Shown piece after piece: positions 16,727 to 25,929 of a stretch of DNA of 64,000 nt. The DNA is from Actinomycetes bacterium. GTDB lineage: Bacteria > Bacillota > Sulfobacillia > Sulfobacillales > JAIMBI01. The translations under genes were made by a program, and so were the position numbers. The notes beneath the pieces were generated by a model. The model made no database searches. It had not been told where the DNA came from and worked only from the letters and a program-made list of their open reading frames with translations. Every line of letters starts with the position of its first letter. The stretch's first letter is position 1. The stretch covers positions 124,001 through 188,000 of the forward strand of contig JAIMBI010000002.1 of the NCBI GenBank assembly GCA_023565505.1, read 5' to 3'.

Positions 16727-18160
16727 ATGCTTGAGGGACGACGGCCCCACTTCATCGGGGGCGCATGGCGCGAGCCGGCGGAGGGGGCTTGGTTTCCAAC
16801 CTATGACCCCGCGGACGGGAGTGTCCTCGCGGAGGTGGCTCGGGGCGGGGAGGCGGACGTCGCCGCCGCCGTCGCGGCCGCCCGCGCGGCCTTCCCGGCG
16901 TGGGCGGACCGGTTCGGCGCCGAGCGCGGGCGCATCTTGTGGGACATCGCCCGGCGCATCCGGGCGGAGGCGGAGGCGCTGGCGGCGCTGGAGACGCGCA
17001 ACACCGGCAAACCCCTGCGGCAGGCCCGCGCCGACGTCGAGGTGGCGGCACGGTACTTCGAGTTCTACGCCGGCGCGGCGGACAAGTGGGGCGGCCGCAC
17101 CATTCCGGTTCCCAGCCCGTTCCTGGACTACACCCTGCGCGAGCCGCTGGGGGTGTGTGCGGAGATCATCCCGTGGAACTATCCCCTCCAGATCGGGGCC
17201 CGGGCCATCGCCGCCCCCCTCGCGGTGGGCAACACGGTGGTCCTGAAGCCGGCCGAGGAGGCGCCCCTCACGGTCCTCGAGCTGGCGCGCATCGCCGCCG
17301 AGGCGGGCGTGCCGCCGGGGGTGCTGAACGTCGTCGCCGGCTACGGCCCGGAGGCCGGCGCGGCCTTGGCCCGGAACCCGGGCATCGACCATCTCACGTT
17401 TACCGGTTCGGTGGAGGTGGGCCGGGAGGTGATGGCCGCCGCGGCGCGGAACATCGTGCCTGTCCTGCTGGAACTCGGCGGCAAGTCGCCCAACGTCGTG
17501 TTCCCGTCGGCGGACCTGGAGCGGGCCATCCCCATCATCGCCAACGCCGTGGTGCAGAATGCCGGGCAGACGTGCTCGGCCGGATCGCGCCTGTTGGTGC
17601 ACCGGGCGGTGCACGACGAGGTGGTTGAGCGCTTGGCGGCGCACTTCCGGCGGCTGTCGGTGGGTCCCGGCCTGGCGGACCCGGACGTCGGGCCGCTCAT
17701 CTCCGCCGCCCAGTACGCCCGGGTACGGGGCTTCCTGGAGCAGGCCGAGCGGGAGGGCGTACGGGTCCGAGCGGATACCCCGGTGCCGGCGGCGGGCTGG
17801 TTCGTGCCGCCGACGGTGCTCGACGGCGTGGCGCCCGCCAGCGTGCTGTTCCGGGAGGAGATCTTCGGACCGGTGGTGGCCGTGACCCCCTTTGCGGACG
17901 AGGAGGAGGCCGTGCGTCTCGCCAACGGGACGCCCTACGGCCTGGTGGCGGCCGTCTGGACGCGGGATTTGGGCCAGGGACACCGGGTGGCGCGTCGGAT
18001 CCGGGCCGGGCAGGTCTTCCTCAACGCCTACGGGGCCGGCGGGGGCGTCGAGATGCCGTTCGGCGGGTTCGGGCAGAGCGGGTTCGGGCGGCAGAAGGGT
18101 CTCGAGGCGCTGGAGCACTACACGCAGGTCAAGAACGTCGCCGTCTGGTGGGGCGACTAG
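16727..18160 (+). CDS. NAD(P)+-dependent aldehyde dehydrogenase
   Basis: 477-residue aldehyde dehydrogenase that oxidises an aldehyde to a carboxylate. It shows the cofactor segment 'IIPWNYPLQIGARAIAAPLAVGNTVVLKPAE', 'FTGSVEVGREV', the general base in 'LLELGGKSPNVVF' and the nucleophilic Cys in 'NAGQTCSAGSRL'. The C-terminal 'EMPFGGFGQSGFGRQKG' resembles betaine-aldehyde and gamma-aminobutyraldehyde dehydrogenases, but the substrate cannot be fixed. The frame is open upstream; ATG 16727 follows GGAGGGGGGCGGAAGG and fits the family start. Confidence 0.93.
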   Translation: MLEGRRPHFIGGAWREPAEGAWFPTYDPADGSVLAEVARGGEADVAAAVAAARAAFPAWADRFGAERGRILWDIARRIRAEAEALAALETRNTGKPLRQARADVEVAARYFEFYAGAADKWGGRTIPVPSPFLDYTLREPLGVCAEIIPWNYPLQIGARAIAAPLAVGNTVVLKPAEEAPLTVLELARIAAEAGVPPGVLNVVAGYGPEAGAALARNPGIDHLTFTGSVEVGREVMAAAARNIVPVLLELGGKSPNVVFPSADLERAIPIIANAVVQNAGQTCSAGSRLLVHRAVHDEVVERLAAHFRRLSVGPGLADPDVGPLISAAQYARVRGFLEQAEREGVRVRADTPVPAAGWFVPPTVLDGVAPASVLFREEIFGPVVAVTPFADEEEAVRLANGTPYGLVAAVWTRDLGQGHRVARRIRAGQVFLNAYGAGGGVEMPFGGFGQSGFGRQKGLEALEHYTQVKNVAVWWGD

Positions 18161-18179
18161 GCGGGCCACGGAGGCGGAC

Positions 18180-18947
18180 ATGCGACTGAAGGACAAGGTG
18201 GCCATCATCACGGGGGCGGGGTCCGGATTCGGGCGGGGGACGGCGCTGGTGTTCGCGCGGGAGGGAGCCCGGGTCGTGGTGGCGGACCGCGACGGGCCGG
18301 CGGCCCACGCGACGGCGGAGGCCATCCGGGAGGCCGGCGGGGAAGCGACGGCGACGACGGTCGACGTCACCGACCCCAAGGGCGTCGAGGCGCTCGTGGC
18401 CGAAACGGCCGCGCGGTACGGGCGCATCGACGTCCTGCACAACAACGCCGGCGTCCCCATGCCCTTCACGCCCCTCGAGGACGTGTCCCTGGAGCAGTGG
18501 GAGACCATCTTTCGGGTCAACGTCACCGGCGTGTTCCTCGGCTGCCGCGCCGTCATCCCCGTGATGAAACGGCAGGGGGGCGGGGTGATTCTGAACACCG
18601 CCTCGACCGCGGCGGTCCGGCCCCGTCCGGGACTGGCCCCGTACAACGCCTCCAAGGGCGCGGTCGCCGTGCTGACGCGCACGCTCGCGCTGGAGCTCGC
18701 CCCCTACCGCATCCGCGTCAACGCGATCAATCCGGTCGCGGGGGACACGCCCATGCTGCGGGGATTCATCGGGGCGGGGGAGGGCGAGGCCTACGAGGCC
18801 GGCCGGCGCCGGTTCGCGGAATCTGTGCCGCTCGGGCGCCTGGCGACACCCGAGGACGTGGCCTACGCCGCGCTCTATCTGTGTTCCGACGAGGCCGCGC
18901 TGGTGACCGGAGTGCTCCTCGACGTCGACGGGGGCCGGGACGTCTAG
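18180..18947 (+). CDS. SDR-family oxidoreductase
   Basis: 255-residue classical short-chain dehydrogenase. NAD(P) binding is given by 'VAIITGAGSGFGRGTALVFA' near the N-terminus and 'HNNAGVP' in the middle. The catalytic Ser lies in 'NTASTAAV' and the YxxxK in 'YNASKGAVAVLTR'. An acidic residue after beta-2 ('VVVADRDG') favours NAD over NADP. It follows the aldehyde dehydrogenase gene by 19 bases and ends the long co-directional run; about 125 bases without any gene follow before the GH15 gene. Confidence 0.92.
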   Translation: MRLKDKVAIITGAGSGFGRGTALVFAREGARVVVADRDGPAAHATAEAIREAGGEATATTVDVTDPKGVEALVAETAARYGRIDVLHNNAGVPMPFTPLEDVSLEQWETIFRVNVTGVFLGCRAVIPVMKRQGGGVILNTASTAAVRPRPGLAPYNASKGAVAVLTRTLALELAPYRIRVNAINPVAGDTPMLRGFIGAGEGEAYEAGRRRFAESVPLGRLATPEDVAYAALYLCSDEAALVTGVLLDVDGGRDV

Positions 18948-19071
18948 GCGTCGGGCGGCGGGCGCCCGGAGGCGGCGGGGGGCACGCCGAGCCTGGAGCC
19001 GTCGCGCGACGCCCCGGAGCTCCGCCGCCGGCCCGGGGTCCGGACTCACCACGGGGCGAGGGGGCGCGAGG

Positions 19072-20883
19072 GTGCGATTCTACGGCTTTCTCTCCAACGC
19101 GACGACGGCGGCGTTGGTGGGACCCGACGGCTCGGTGGACTGGCTTCCCCTGCCGCGCTTCGACTCGCCGTCGGTGTTCACGCGGCTGTTGGGGGACGAC
19201 CGGCACGGCTGCTTCCGCATCGAGGTGCCGGGAGCCGAAGTGGTCGCCCAGCGCTACCTCGACGGCACCAACGTGCTCGAGACGGTGTTCGAGGGGCCGG
19301 GCGGGCAAGCCGTCGTCCGCGACTATCTGACCATCGGCCGCCCGGAGCTGCGCCGCCTGGTCGAGACGACGCTGCCCGTGACGGCGGTGGTCCGACCGGT
19401 CTTCGGTTACGGGCTGGTGACCGCCGCGGCCGTCCCCGCGGGGCGGGGGGCCGTCTTCCAGAATCCGTTGCAGCCGGAGGTCCTGGTCTTCGCCGTGTGC
19501 GGCGCACCGGCAGCCGGCGGGGCGGTGGCGGCGGACCCGGAGGAGGGGCGGTGGCGGTTGCCGGCCGGCCGGTACGAGCTCATCCTCCACTATGTGGCGG
19601 ACGACCGGCGGGAGGGCGGTCAGACCCAGGCGGCGCTGGCCCGGGAGGCCGCGGAGGTGGAGCGGGAGTTGGAGCAGGAGCCGACCCAGTCGTCCCTGCT
19701 GCGGACGATGGAGTACTGGCGCTCCCGCCCCGAGACGGACTACGGCGGGCCGTACGCCGACGCGTTCCGCCGCTCGCTCCTGGTGCTGTACGGGCTGACC
19801 TACCGGACCAACGGCGCCATCGTCGCGGCGCCGACCACCTCGCTGCCCGAGGTGGTGGGTGGAACCCGGCAGTGGGACTACCGTTTCGCCTGGGTCCGGG
19901 ACGGGTCGTACGCGGCCGAGGCCCTGCTGGAGGCGGGCGACGTGGTGAGCGCCCGGCGGTTCCTGGAGTTCCTGCTCAACGCCGTCGACCTGCAGGGCAA
20001 GCCGTTTCCGGCCCCCTTCTTCCACGTCGACGGCACGCTCATCCGCGGGGAGCGCGAACTCCTGTGGCTGACCGGCTTCCGCGGGTCCCGGCCCTGTCGG
20101 GAAGGCAACGCCGCCACCAACCAGACCCAGCTCGACATCGAGGGCGACTTCCTGTGGGTCTTCTGGCGCTACGTGGTCCTGACGGGCGACCATGCCTTTG
20201 CCCGCTTCTACTGGAGCATCCTCCGCGCCGTCGTCGACTGGGTGGCCGAGAACTGGATGCAGAAGGACGCGAGCCTGTGGGAGTTCCGGGGGCAGGACGA
20301 CCACTACACCCACTCCAAGCTCATGTGCTGGGTGGCGCTCCACTACGGAGCCGAGCTGGCGCGCCTGGTGGGACGGTCCGGCGACGCGGAGCGGTGGCGG
20401 CGGGCGGCGGACGACGTCCGCCAGGCCATCGAGAGCCAGGGATTCAACGGGCGCCGGGGCCACTACGTGCAGACGTTCGGGGGCGAGCGGCTCGACGCGG
20501 CCCTCCTGACGTTGCCGCTCTACGGATACTGCGAGGCGGCCGATCCCCGCTTTCTCGGCACCCTGGGCGCCATCGAGCGGCGCCTGGTGCGGGGTCCGTG
20601 GGTCTTCCGCTACGAGGCGGACATGCTCGGCCCGACCGCCCATCCCTTCGTCCTGGCTTCCTCCTGGCTGGCCCGGGTGTACGTGCGGCAGGGGGAGTTG
20701 GGCCGCGCCCGGGGGATCATCGAGGGCCTCCTGGCCCGGCGCACGGACCTGGGCCTGCTCGGGGAGCACGTGGACGTCGCCAGCGGCGAGCCGCGCGGAA
20801 ACTTCCCCCAGGCCTTCTCCCACCTGGGCGTGGTGATGGCGCTGGCCGAGTACAGCCGGGCCCTGCGCGAGCGCGCCGGCTGA
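19072..20883 (+). CDS. GH15-family glucoamylase/trehalase-like glycosidase
   Basis: 603-residue glycoside hydrolase family 15 protein. The N-terminal beta-sandwich ('FYGFLSNATTAALVGPDGSVDWLPLPRFDSPSVFTRLL') is followed by an (alpha/alpha)6 barrel with 'GTRQWDYRFAWVRDGSYAAEALL', 'IEGDFLWVFW', and a C-terminal 'RYEADMLGP ... AFSHLGVVMALAEYS'. Bacterial members hydrolyse alpha-1,4- or alpha-1,1-glucosides, including trehalose, with inversion. No signal peptide is seen, so it is probably cytoplasmic. The start is GTG at 19072. It is not obviously connected to its neighbours. Confidence 0.92.
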   Translation: MRFYGFLSNATTAALVGPDGSVDWLPLPRFDSPSVFTRLLGDDRHGCFRIEVPGAEVVAQRYLDGTNVLETVFEGPGGQAVVRDYLTIGRPELRRLVETTLPVTAVVRPVFGYGLVTAAAVPAGRGAVFQNPLQPEVLVFAVCGAPAAGGAVAADPEEGRWRLPAGRYELILHYVADDRREGGQTQAALAREAAEVERELEQEPTQSSLLRTMEYWRSRPETDYGGPYADAFRRSLLVLYGLTYRTNGAIVAAPTTSLPEVVGGTRQWDYRFAWVRDGSYAAEALLEAGDVVSARRFLEFLLNAVDLQGKPFPAPFFHVDGTLIRGERELLWLTGFRGSRPCREGNAATNQTQLDIEGDFLWVFWRYVVLTGDHAFARFYWSILRAVVDWVAENWMQKDASLWEFRGQDDHYTHSKLMCWVALHYGAELARLVGRSGDAERWRRAADDVRQAIESQGFNGRRGHYVQTFGGERLDAALLTLPLYGYCEAADPRFLGTLGAIERRLVRGPWVFRYEADMLGPTAHPFVLASSWLARVYVRQGELGRARGIIEGLLARRTDLGLLGEHVDVASGEPRGNFPQAFSHLGVVMALAEYSRALRERAG

Positions 20884-20903
20884 GCAAGGGAGGCGCACGA
20901 CCC

Positions 20904-22415
20904 GTGAGCGCGATGACGATGGGGGTGGCCCTGGCCGTCGGGGCGGCGGTCGTCGCGGCGGCATGGCTGGCGTGGGGCGGACGCGTGCGGCTGCTCGAAC
21001 GGGAGCGGGAGCAGCTGGCCGCGCGCGTCGCCGGGCTGGAGGCCGAGCGGACAGGCCTCGCGGAGCGGCTCGAGCAGGCTCTGGCCCGCCTCGAGGGCGA
21101 GGTGGCCCGGCGGGCGGCGGCGGAGCGGGAGGCGGCGCGCGTCGGCCCGCTGGAAGAGGAACGGACCCGGCTTCTGGCCGAGCGGGATCTGCTGGCCGCC
21201 CGGGCGGCGGGCCTCGAGGCGCAAGTCGATGCGGAACGGCGGGCCCTGGCGGAGAAGCTGGACCTGCTGCACCGGGCGCGGGAGGCGCTGGGCGACGCGT
21301 TCGCGGCGCTGGCGGCGGAGGCGCTCCACCGGAACAACGAAGCGTTCCTGGCGCTGGCCCGCGAGGCCCTGGGGGCGTTCCAAGCGGCGGCCCAGGGGGA
21401 CCTGGAGCAGCGGCAACAGGCCATCGGCGCGTTGCTCCACCCGGTGCGCGAGACGCTCGAGCGTCTCGCGCAGGAGGTCCAGGCCATCGAGACGGCGCGC
21501 GCGGGGGCCTATGCCGCGCTGTCGGAGCAGGTGCGGGCCTTGGCCGACGCGGAGCAGCAGCTCCGGGCGGAGACGGCGCAACTGGCGCAGGCGCTCAGGA
21601 CCCCGGCGGTGCGCGGGCGGTGGGGCGAGATCCAGCTCCGGCGCGTGGTCGAATTGGCGGGCATGGTGCCGCACGTCGACTTCGTGGAGCAGATGGGGGT
21701 GGCCACCGAGGAGGGGTTGCGCCGTCCGGACCTCGTCGTCCGGCTTCCCGGCGGCAAGTCCGTCGTGGTGGATGCCAAAGTACCCCTGTCCGCGTACCTG
21801 GAGGCCGTCGCGGCCTCGGACGAGCGGACCCGCGCCGAGCGGCTCAAGCAGCATGCCCGCCAGGTGCGGGAGCACGTCCAGGCGCTGGGCCGGCGGCAGT
21901 ACTGGGAGGCGCTCGAGCCGACGCCCGAGTTCGTGGTGCTGTTCCTGCCCGGCGAGGCGTTCCTCAGCGCCGCGGTGGCGGAGGACCCGGGGCTCATCGA
22001 GGACGGCGCCCAAGCCCGGGTCATTCTGGCGACGCCTACGACGCTCATCGCCCTGCTCAAGGCGGTGGCGTACGGCTGGCGGCAGGTCGCGGTCGAGGAG
22101 AACGCCCGCCGGGTGGGGGAGTTGGGGCGCGAGCTGTACAAGCGGCTGGGCGACCTGGGCGAGCATCTGGCCCGCCTGGGCAAGAACCTCGGCCAGGCGG
22201 TGGCCGCCTACAACCGTGCCGTGGGTTCGGCCGAGGCCCGGGTCCTGGTCACCGCCCGGAAACTCCGGGACTTGGCGGACAGTGGGCTCGAGCCGCTACC
22301 GCCGCTGGAGCCGGTGGAGGCGGCGGCGCGGGCGCTCACGGCCCCCGAGTGGCGGGCCTCAGCCGAGGCGGTGGGCGACGAGACCGAACCCGAGGCCGAG
22401 GAGGCCGCCCAGTAG
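20904..22415 (+). CDS. rmuC: RmuC-family DNA recombination protein
   Basis: 503-residue RmuC-family protein: one N-terminal membrane anchor (about residues 5-24), a long charged coiled coil (about 28-200) and a C-terminal nuclease-like domain with 'GRWGEIQLRRVVELAGM', 'RRPDLVVRLPGGKSVVVDAKVPLSAYL' and 'ATPTTLIALLKAVAYGWRQ'. The family limits inversions at short repeats; the biochemical role is inferred from its PD-(D/E)xK-like fold. GTG 20904 follows GGGAGGCG. The last 57 bases overlap the end of the convergent PAP2-like gene. Confidence 0.92.
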   Translation: MSAMTMGVALAVGAAVVAAAWLAWGGRVRLLEREREQLAARVAGLEAERTGLAERLEQALARLEGEVARRAAAEREAARVGPLEEERTRLLAERDLLAARAAGLEAQVDAERRALAEKLDLLHRAREALGDAFAALAAEALHRNNEAFLALAREALGAFQAAAQGDLEQRQQAIGALLHPVRETLERLAQEVQAIETARAGAYAALSEQVRALADAEQQLRAETAQLAQALRTPAVRGRWGEIQLRRVVELAGMVPHVDFVEQMGVATEEGLRRPDLVVRLPGGKSVVVDAKVPLSAYLEAVAASDERTRAERLKQHARQVREHVQALGRRQYWEALEPTPEFVVLFLPGEAFLSAAVAEDPGLIEDGAQARVILATPTTLIALLKAVAYGWRQVAVEENARRVGELGRELYKRLGDLGEHLARLGKNLGQAVAAYNRAVGSAEARVLVTARKLRDLADSGLEPLPPLEPVEAAARALTAPEWRASAEAVGDETEPEAEEAAQ

Positions 22416-23009
22416 CCAGCCGGCGACGACCTGGGCGGTGGTATGCCGGCCCAACACGCGGCGGGACCATCCCACCCCGAGGGCGAGGAGCAGGAAGGCC
22501 AACGGAGCCGGTCTTCCGGTCCACACGGCGGTGAACACCGGGAGACCCACCGCGGCGCCCGCGTGCAGGCTCACCTTCCACCAGAAGGTGATGACCCAGT
22601 CGACGGCCAGCCAGGTCGCGATGAGGGTCAGGACGGTACCGACCACCGCGTGCGGGCCGAGCCGGGTCACCACCGCTCGGGCCGCCAGGCTCGCCCCCAG
22701 GGCGACGGGCAAGAAGCCCCACCGCTCGCGGCGGTCGGGGAGGTCGAGGTCCGACCACCAGCCGCGGGCCCGGCCCACGGCCAGGGCCACGGCCGGCACG
22801 CCCAGGAGGACCAGGGCCGCCGCGACGGCCGCGGGGCGCTCGGGGGGGCGGACCCAGGCCAGGACCGCCAGAAAGGCGGCCAGCAGGGTGACGGGGTGAC
22901 CGAGTGCCGACAGCGCCAGGGCCAAGCGGACCACGGGGTCCCTCTCGGGGTGCCGGAGCGTCGCCTCCACCCCCTGTCCCGGCGGGCATCCGGGGAAATC
23001 TGGTACCAT
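22359..23009 (-). CDS. PAP2-like membrane protein
   Basis: 216-residue integral membrane protein with about six hydrophobic segments and a C-terminal region resembling the PAP2 (type 2 phosphatidic acid phosphatase) superfamily: 'TFWWKVSLHAGAAVGLPVF', with a His in the position of the second catalytic motif, and 'WSRRVLGRHTTAQVVAGWLLGG', matching the SRxxxxxHxxxD motif except that the final Asp is replaced. It may act on an isoprenoid or lipid phosphate, or may be a catalytically impaired relative. The frame is open upstream to 23348; the ATG at 23009 is chosen because the hydrophobic core begins soon after it. It converges on and overlaps rmuC. Confidence 0.72.
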   Translation of the reverse strand: MVPDFPGCPPGQGVEATLRHPERDPVVRLALALSALGHPVTLLAAFLAVLAWVRPPERPAAVAAALVLLGVPAVALAVGRARGWWSDLDLPDRRERWGFLPVALGASLAARAVVTRLGPHAVVGTVLTLIATWLAVDWVITFWWKVSLHAGAAVGLPVFTAVWTGRPAPLAFLLLALGVGWSRRVLGRHTTAQVVAGWLLGGLLGLGFGLVAHRLG

Positions 23010-23136
23010 GACATAGTGTACACGGTTCGCGCCCGGGCCGTCGGAGGAGCGGCCCCGGCCCGGGGGATGGCGTGGGCGGGAGCGTCGCGGCGCCGTGGTC
23101 GGGACGCCCCGAGCGGAAGGATAAGGAGCGGATAGG

Positions 23137-25377
23137 ATGGCCGAGTTGCGGTATATCGGGCGGTCGATTCGACGACCGGAGGGGCCCCAGAAGCTGCGCG
23201 GGCGGGCCCCGTTCGTGGCCGACGTCAAGCGGCCTGGGATGACGTACGCGCGCCTCGTCTTGAGCCCGCATCCACACGCCCGCATCCGGGGGATCGCGAC
23301 GGAGGAGGCGGCGGCGGTGCCGGGCGTCGTGGCGGTCCTCACCGGCAAGGAGCTCGCGCGGACGCGCTTCGTGGCCCAGGACGAGGTGTACTACGTGGGG
23401 GAGCCGGTCGCAGTCGTGGTCGCCGAGGACCCGGCGACGGCGGAGGACGCGGCGGAGCTGGTCGCGGTGGACTACGAGGAGCTGCCGGCCGTCCTCGACC
23501 CCATCGCGGCGATGGCGCCGGACGCGCCCCTGGTCCGGCCTGCCAACCAGATGGAGCAGGCGGCCGACGCGGGGGCCCACGGCGAGGGAGGCGGCGGCGC
23601 CCTGGCCGGGGACGTCAAGCCGCGCAACGTGCATGAACTGGTCCACTTCCGTCGCGGGGACGTGGACCGGGCGCTGGCCGAGGCGGACGTGGTGGTCGAG
23701 CAGGAGTACGAGGTCGCGCGGGTCTACCAGGCCTTCCTCGAGACGCTCGGGGCCGCGGGCGAGCCGGAGCCCGACGGGCGGATGACGGTCTGGACGACGA
23801 CCCAGGGCCAGTTCATCGTGCGACAGCAGACCGCGCGACGGCTCGGCGTGCCGGAACAGGACGTCCGGGTGGTGCCGATGACCGTCGGGGGCGGCTTCGG
23901 CGGCAAGATCCTGAATCTCGAACCCCTGGTGGCGGCCGTCTCCCGGCACGTGGGGCGCCCGGTGAGCCTCGTGCTGGACCGCCAGCAGGACTTCCTGGTG
24001 GCGCATCCCGCCCCCTGGGCCAAGATCTCGGTCCGCCTCGGTGCCCGGCGGGACGGGACCCTTACGGCCTTGGCGGCGAAGCTCGTCTTCGACGCCGGCG
24101 CCCGGTCCGGGGCCCCCGTAGGGATTGCGGCCATCCTGTTGGGCGGTACCTACCGCGTGCCGCACCTCGACGTGGTGTCCATGGAGGTGCTCACCCACAA
24201 GGTGCCCGTCGGCGCGTATCGCGCCCCCGGCGCCCCCCAGGCCTACTTCGCGCTCGAGTCCACCATGGACATGCTGGCCGAACGGCTCGGCATGGATCCC
24301 ATCGACCTGCGGCTGAAGAACGCGTCGCGGGAGGGTGACCCGCGGCCCGACGGGGGGACGTGGGGACGGATCGGCCTGGTGGAGTGCCTGGAGCGCCTGA
24401 AGACGCATCCGCTGTGGACCCGCCGGCCGGAGAACCCCGACGAGGGGGTGGGCGTCGCGGTCGGCGGCTGGGGCGGCGGCCTGGAGCCGGCAGCCGCGGC
24501 GTGCCAGATCCAGGGCGACGGCACGGTGACGGTGCAGGTCGGCTCGGTGGACATCACCGGGGCGCACGCCAGCATGGCTCTCATCGCGGCGGAGGTGCTG
24601 GGAATCCCGGTGGAGCAGGTGCGGGTCGTCGCCAGCGACACGTCCCAGGCACCCTACGCCGGCATGTCGGGCGGGAGCAAGATCACCTACACGGTGGGGG
24701 CGGCCGTGCAGCAGGCGGCCATGGAGGTGCGGCGGCAGCTCCTCGAACTGGCCGCCGAACGGCTGGAGGCCGCGGTGGAGGACCTCGAGATCGTGGACGG
24801 GCGCGTAGGCGTCCGCGGGGTCCCGGCCAAGAGCGTGTCGGTGGCCGAACTGGCTCGCCTGACCAACGGCATGGGGGCGCCCTACGCGCCGCTGTACGGC
24901 CACGGCCGGAGCTCCATCACGCAGCAGTCGCCGGCGTTCACCGCCCACATCGCCCGGGTCAAGGTGGACCGGGAGACCGGGGTCGTGCGCGTCGTGGGCT
25001 ACGCGGCGGCCCAGGACGTGGGGCGGGCCATCAACCCGGCGGAGGTCGTCGGGCAGATCCAGGGCGGCGTCGCCCAGGGGATCGGCCGGGCGTTGCTGGA
25101 GCGCATGGCCTACGACCCGGCGGGCCAGCTCACCAGCACGAGCTTCATGGACTACCTGCTGCCGACGGTCCACGACGTGCCGCCGGTGTCAGTGGAGCTG
25201 GTCGAGGTCGGGTCGCCCTACGGCCCCTTTGGGGCCAAGGGGGTCGGCGAGCCGCCGGCCGTGCCCGGCGGCGCGGCCATCGCCAACGCCGTCTACGACG
25301 CCGTGGGCGTCCGGTTGACGAAGCTGCCCATCTCCCCCGACGACGTGCTCGCCGCGTTGACGCCGGTCACGGTCTGA
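23137..25377 (+). CDS. xanthine dehydrogenase/CO dehydrogenase-type molybdopterin-binding subunit
   Basis: 746-residue large (molybdenum) subunit of the xanthine oxidase family. The fused a/b hammerhead domain lies at about residues 15-130, then the molybdopterin domain with 'TTQGQFIVRQQ', 'VGGGFGGKI', 'GAYRAPGAPQAYFALESTMDMLAERLGMDPIDLRLKN', and a C-terminal 'GPFGAKGVGEPPAVPGGAAIANAV' with the catalytic Glu conserved in this family. It hydroxylates an aromatic, aldehyde or purine substrate with water as oxygen donor. The FAD and 2Fe-2S subunit genes that usually accompany it are absent nearby. ATG 23137 follows AAGGAGCGG. A strong terminator lies directly downstream. Confidence 0.92.
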   Translation: MAELRYIGRSIRRPEGPQKLRGRAPFVADVKRPGMTYARLVLSPHPHARIRGIATEEAAAVPGVVAVLTGKELARTRFVAQDEVYYVGEPVAVVVAEDPATAEDAAELVAVDYEELPAVLDPIAAMAPDAPLVRPANQMEQAADAGAHGEGGGGALAGDVKPRNVHELVHFRRGDVDRALAEADVVVEQEYEVARVYQAFLETLGAAGEPEPDGRMTVWTTTQGQFIVRQQTARRLGVPEQDVRVVPMTVGGGFGGKILNLEPLVAAVSRHVGRPVSLVLDRQQDFLVAHPAPWAKISVRLGARRDGTLTALAAKLVFDAGARSGAPVGIAAILLGGTYRVPHLDVVSMEVLTHKVPVGAYRAPGAPQAYFALESTMDMLAERLGMDPIDLRLKNASREGDPRPDGGTWGRIGLVECLERLKTHPLWTRRPENPDEGVGVAVGGWGGGLEPAAAACQIQGDGTVTVQVGSVDITGAHASMALIAAEVLGIPVEQVRVVASDTSQAPYAGMSGGSKITYTVGAAVQQAAMEVRRQLLELAAERLEAAVEDLEIVDGRVGVRGVPAKSVSVAELARLTNGMGAPYAPLYGHGRSSITQQSPAFTAHIARVKVDRETGVVRVVGYAAAQDVGRAINPAEVVGQIQGGVAQGIGRALLERMAYDPAGQLTSTSFMDYLLPTVHDVPPVSVELVEVGSPYGPFGAKGVGEPPAVPGGAAIANAVYDAVGVRLTKLPISPDDVLAALTPVTV

Positions 25378-25380
25378 CGG

Positions 25381-25416
25381 CGCAAAACGCCGGGGCGACG
25401 GCCCCGGCGTTTTGCG
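25381..25416 (+). terminator. strong stem-loop terminator after the molybdopterin subunit gene
   Basis: Perfect 16-base inverted repeat, CGCAAAACGCCGGGGC at 25381-25396 and its complement at 25401-25416, with the four-base loop GACG. It starts four bases after the stop codon. The A-rich left side and T-rich right side make it a plausible terminator in both directions, although the T run is short. Confidence 0.85.
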
Positions 25417-25514
25417 TTGGCCCGGCCGCCGGGCCAGGCGGGCCGGGAGGAGTTTGGCCGCGCGTCGGGAAGAGGTTCATGACCCGCGAGGAACGACGAC
25501 GAGGGGGAATGGCG

Positions 25515-25916
25515 ATGGCCGAGCAGGACACAAGCCGGTTCGCGGCGGGCCTTCAGGTGCGCCGCGAGGTACTGGGGGCGGAGTACGTCGACCGGTCGTT
25601 GAGCCAGGCGACCGAGTTCACCCGCCCGATGCAGGAATTGACCACCGAATGGGCCTGGGGCACGATCTGGACCCGTCCGGGGCTGCCGCGCAAGACCCGC
25701 AGCCTCATCAACCTGGCCATGCTGACGGCGCTCAACCGCCCGCACGAGTTGCGCCTGCACCTCCGCGCAGCGCTGCGCAACGGCTGCACGCCCGAGGAGA
25801 TCCGCGAGACGCTGTTGCAGGCCGCCGTGTATTGCGGCGTGCCGGCCGGGATGGACAGCTTCCGGATCGCCCAGGAGGTGTTGGCGGAGGCCGCCGGTTC
25901 AGACGGCTCCGCCTGA
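25515..25916 (+). CDS. carboxymuconolactone decarboxylase family protein
   Basis: 133-residue all-helical protein of the 4-carboxymuconolactone decarboxylase (PcaC) size class. Typical segments are 'ATEFTRPMQELTTEWAWGTIWTRPGL', 'RKTRSLINLAMLTALNRPHELRLHLRAALRNGCTPEEI' and 'ETLLQAAVYCGVPAGMD'. True PcaC decarboxylates gamma-carboxymuconolactone in protocatechuate breakdown, but no other protocatechuate genes are present and the family is broad. ATG 25515 has GAGGGGG seven bases upstream; ATG 25509 or 25480 are possible alternatives. Confidence 0.88.
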   Translation: MAEQDTSRFAAGLQVRREVLGAEYVDRSLSQATEFTRPMQELTTEWAWGTIWTRPGLPRKTRSLINLAMLTALNRPHELRLHLRAALRNGCTPEEIRETLLQAAVYCGVPAGMDSFRIAQEVLAEAAGSDGSA

Positions 25917-25929
25917 GGAGGGCGCCGGC

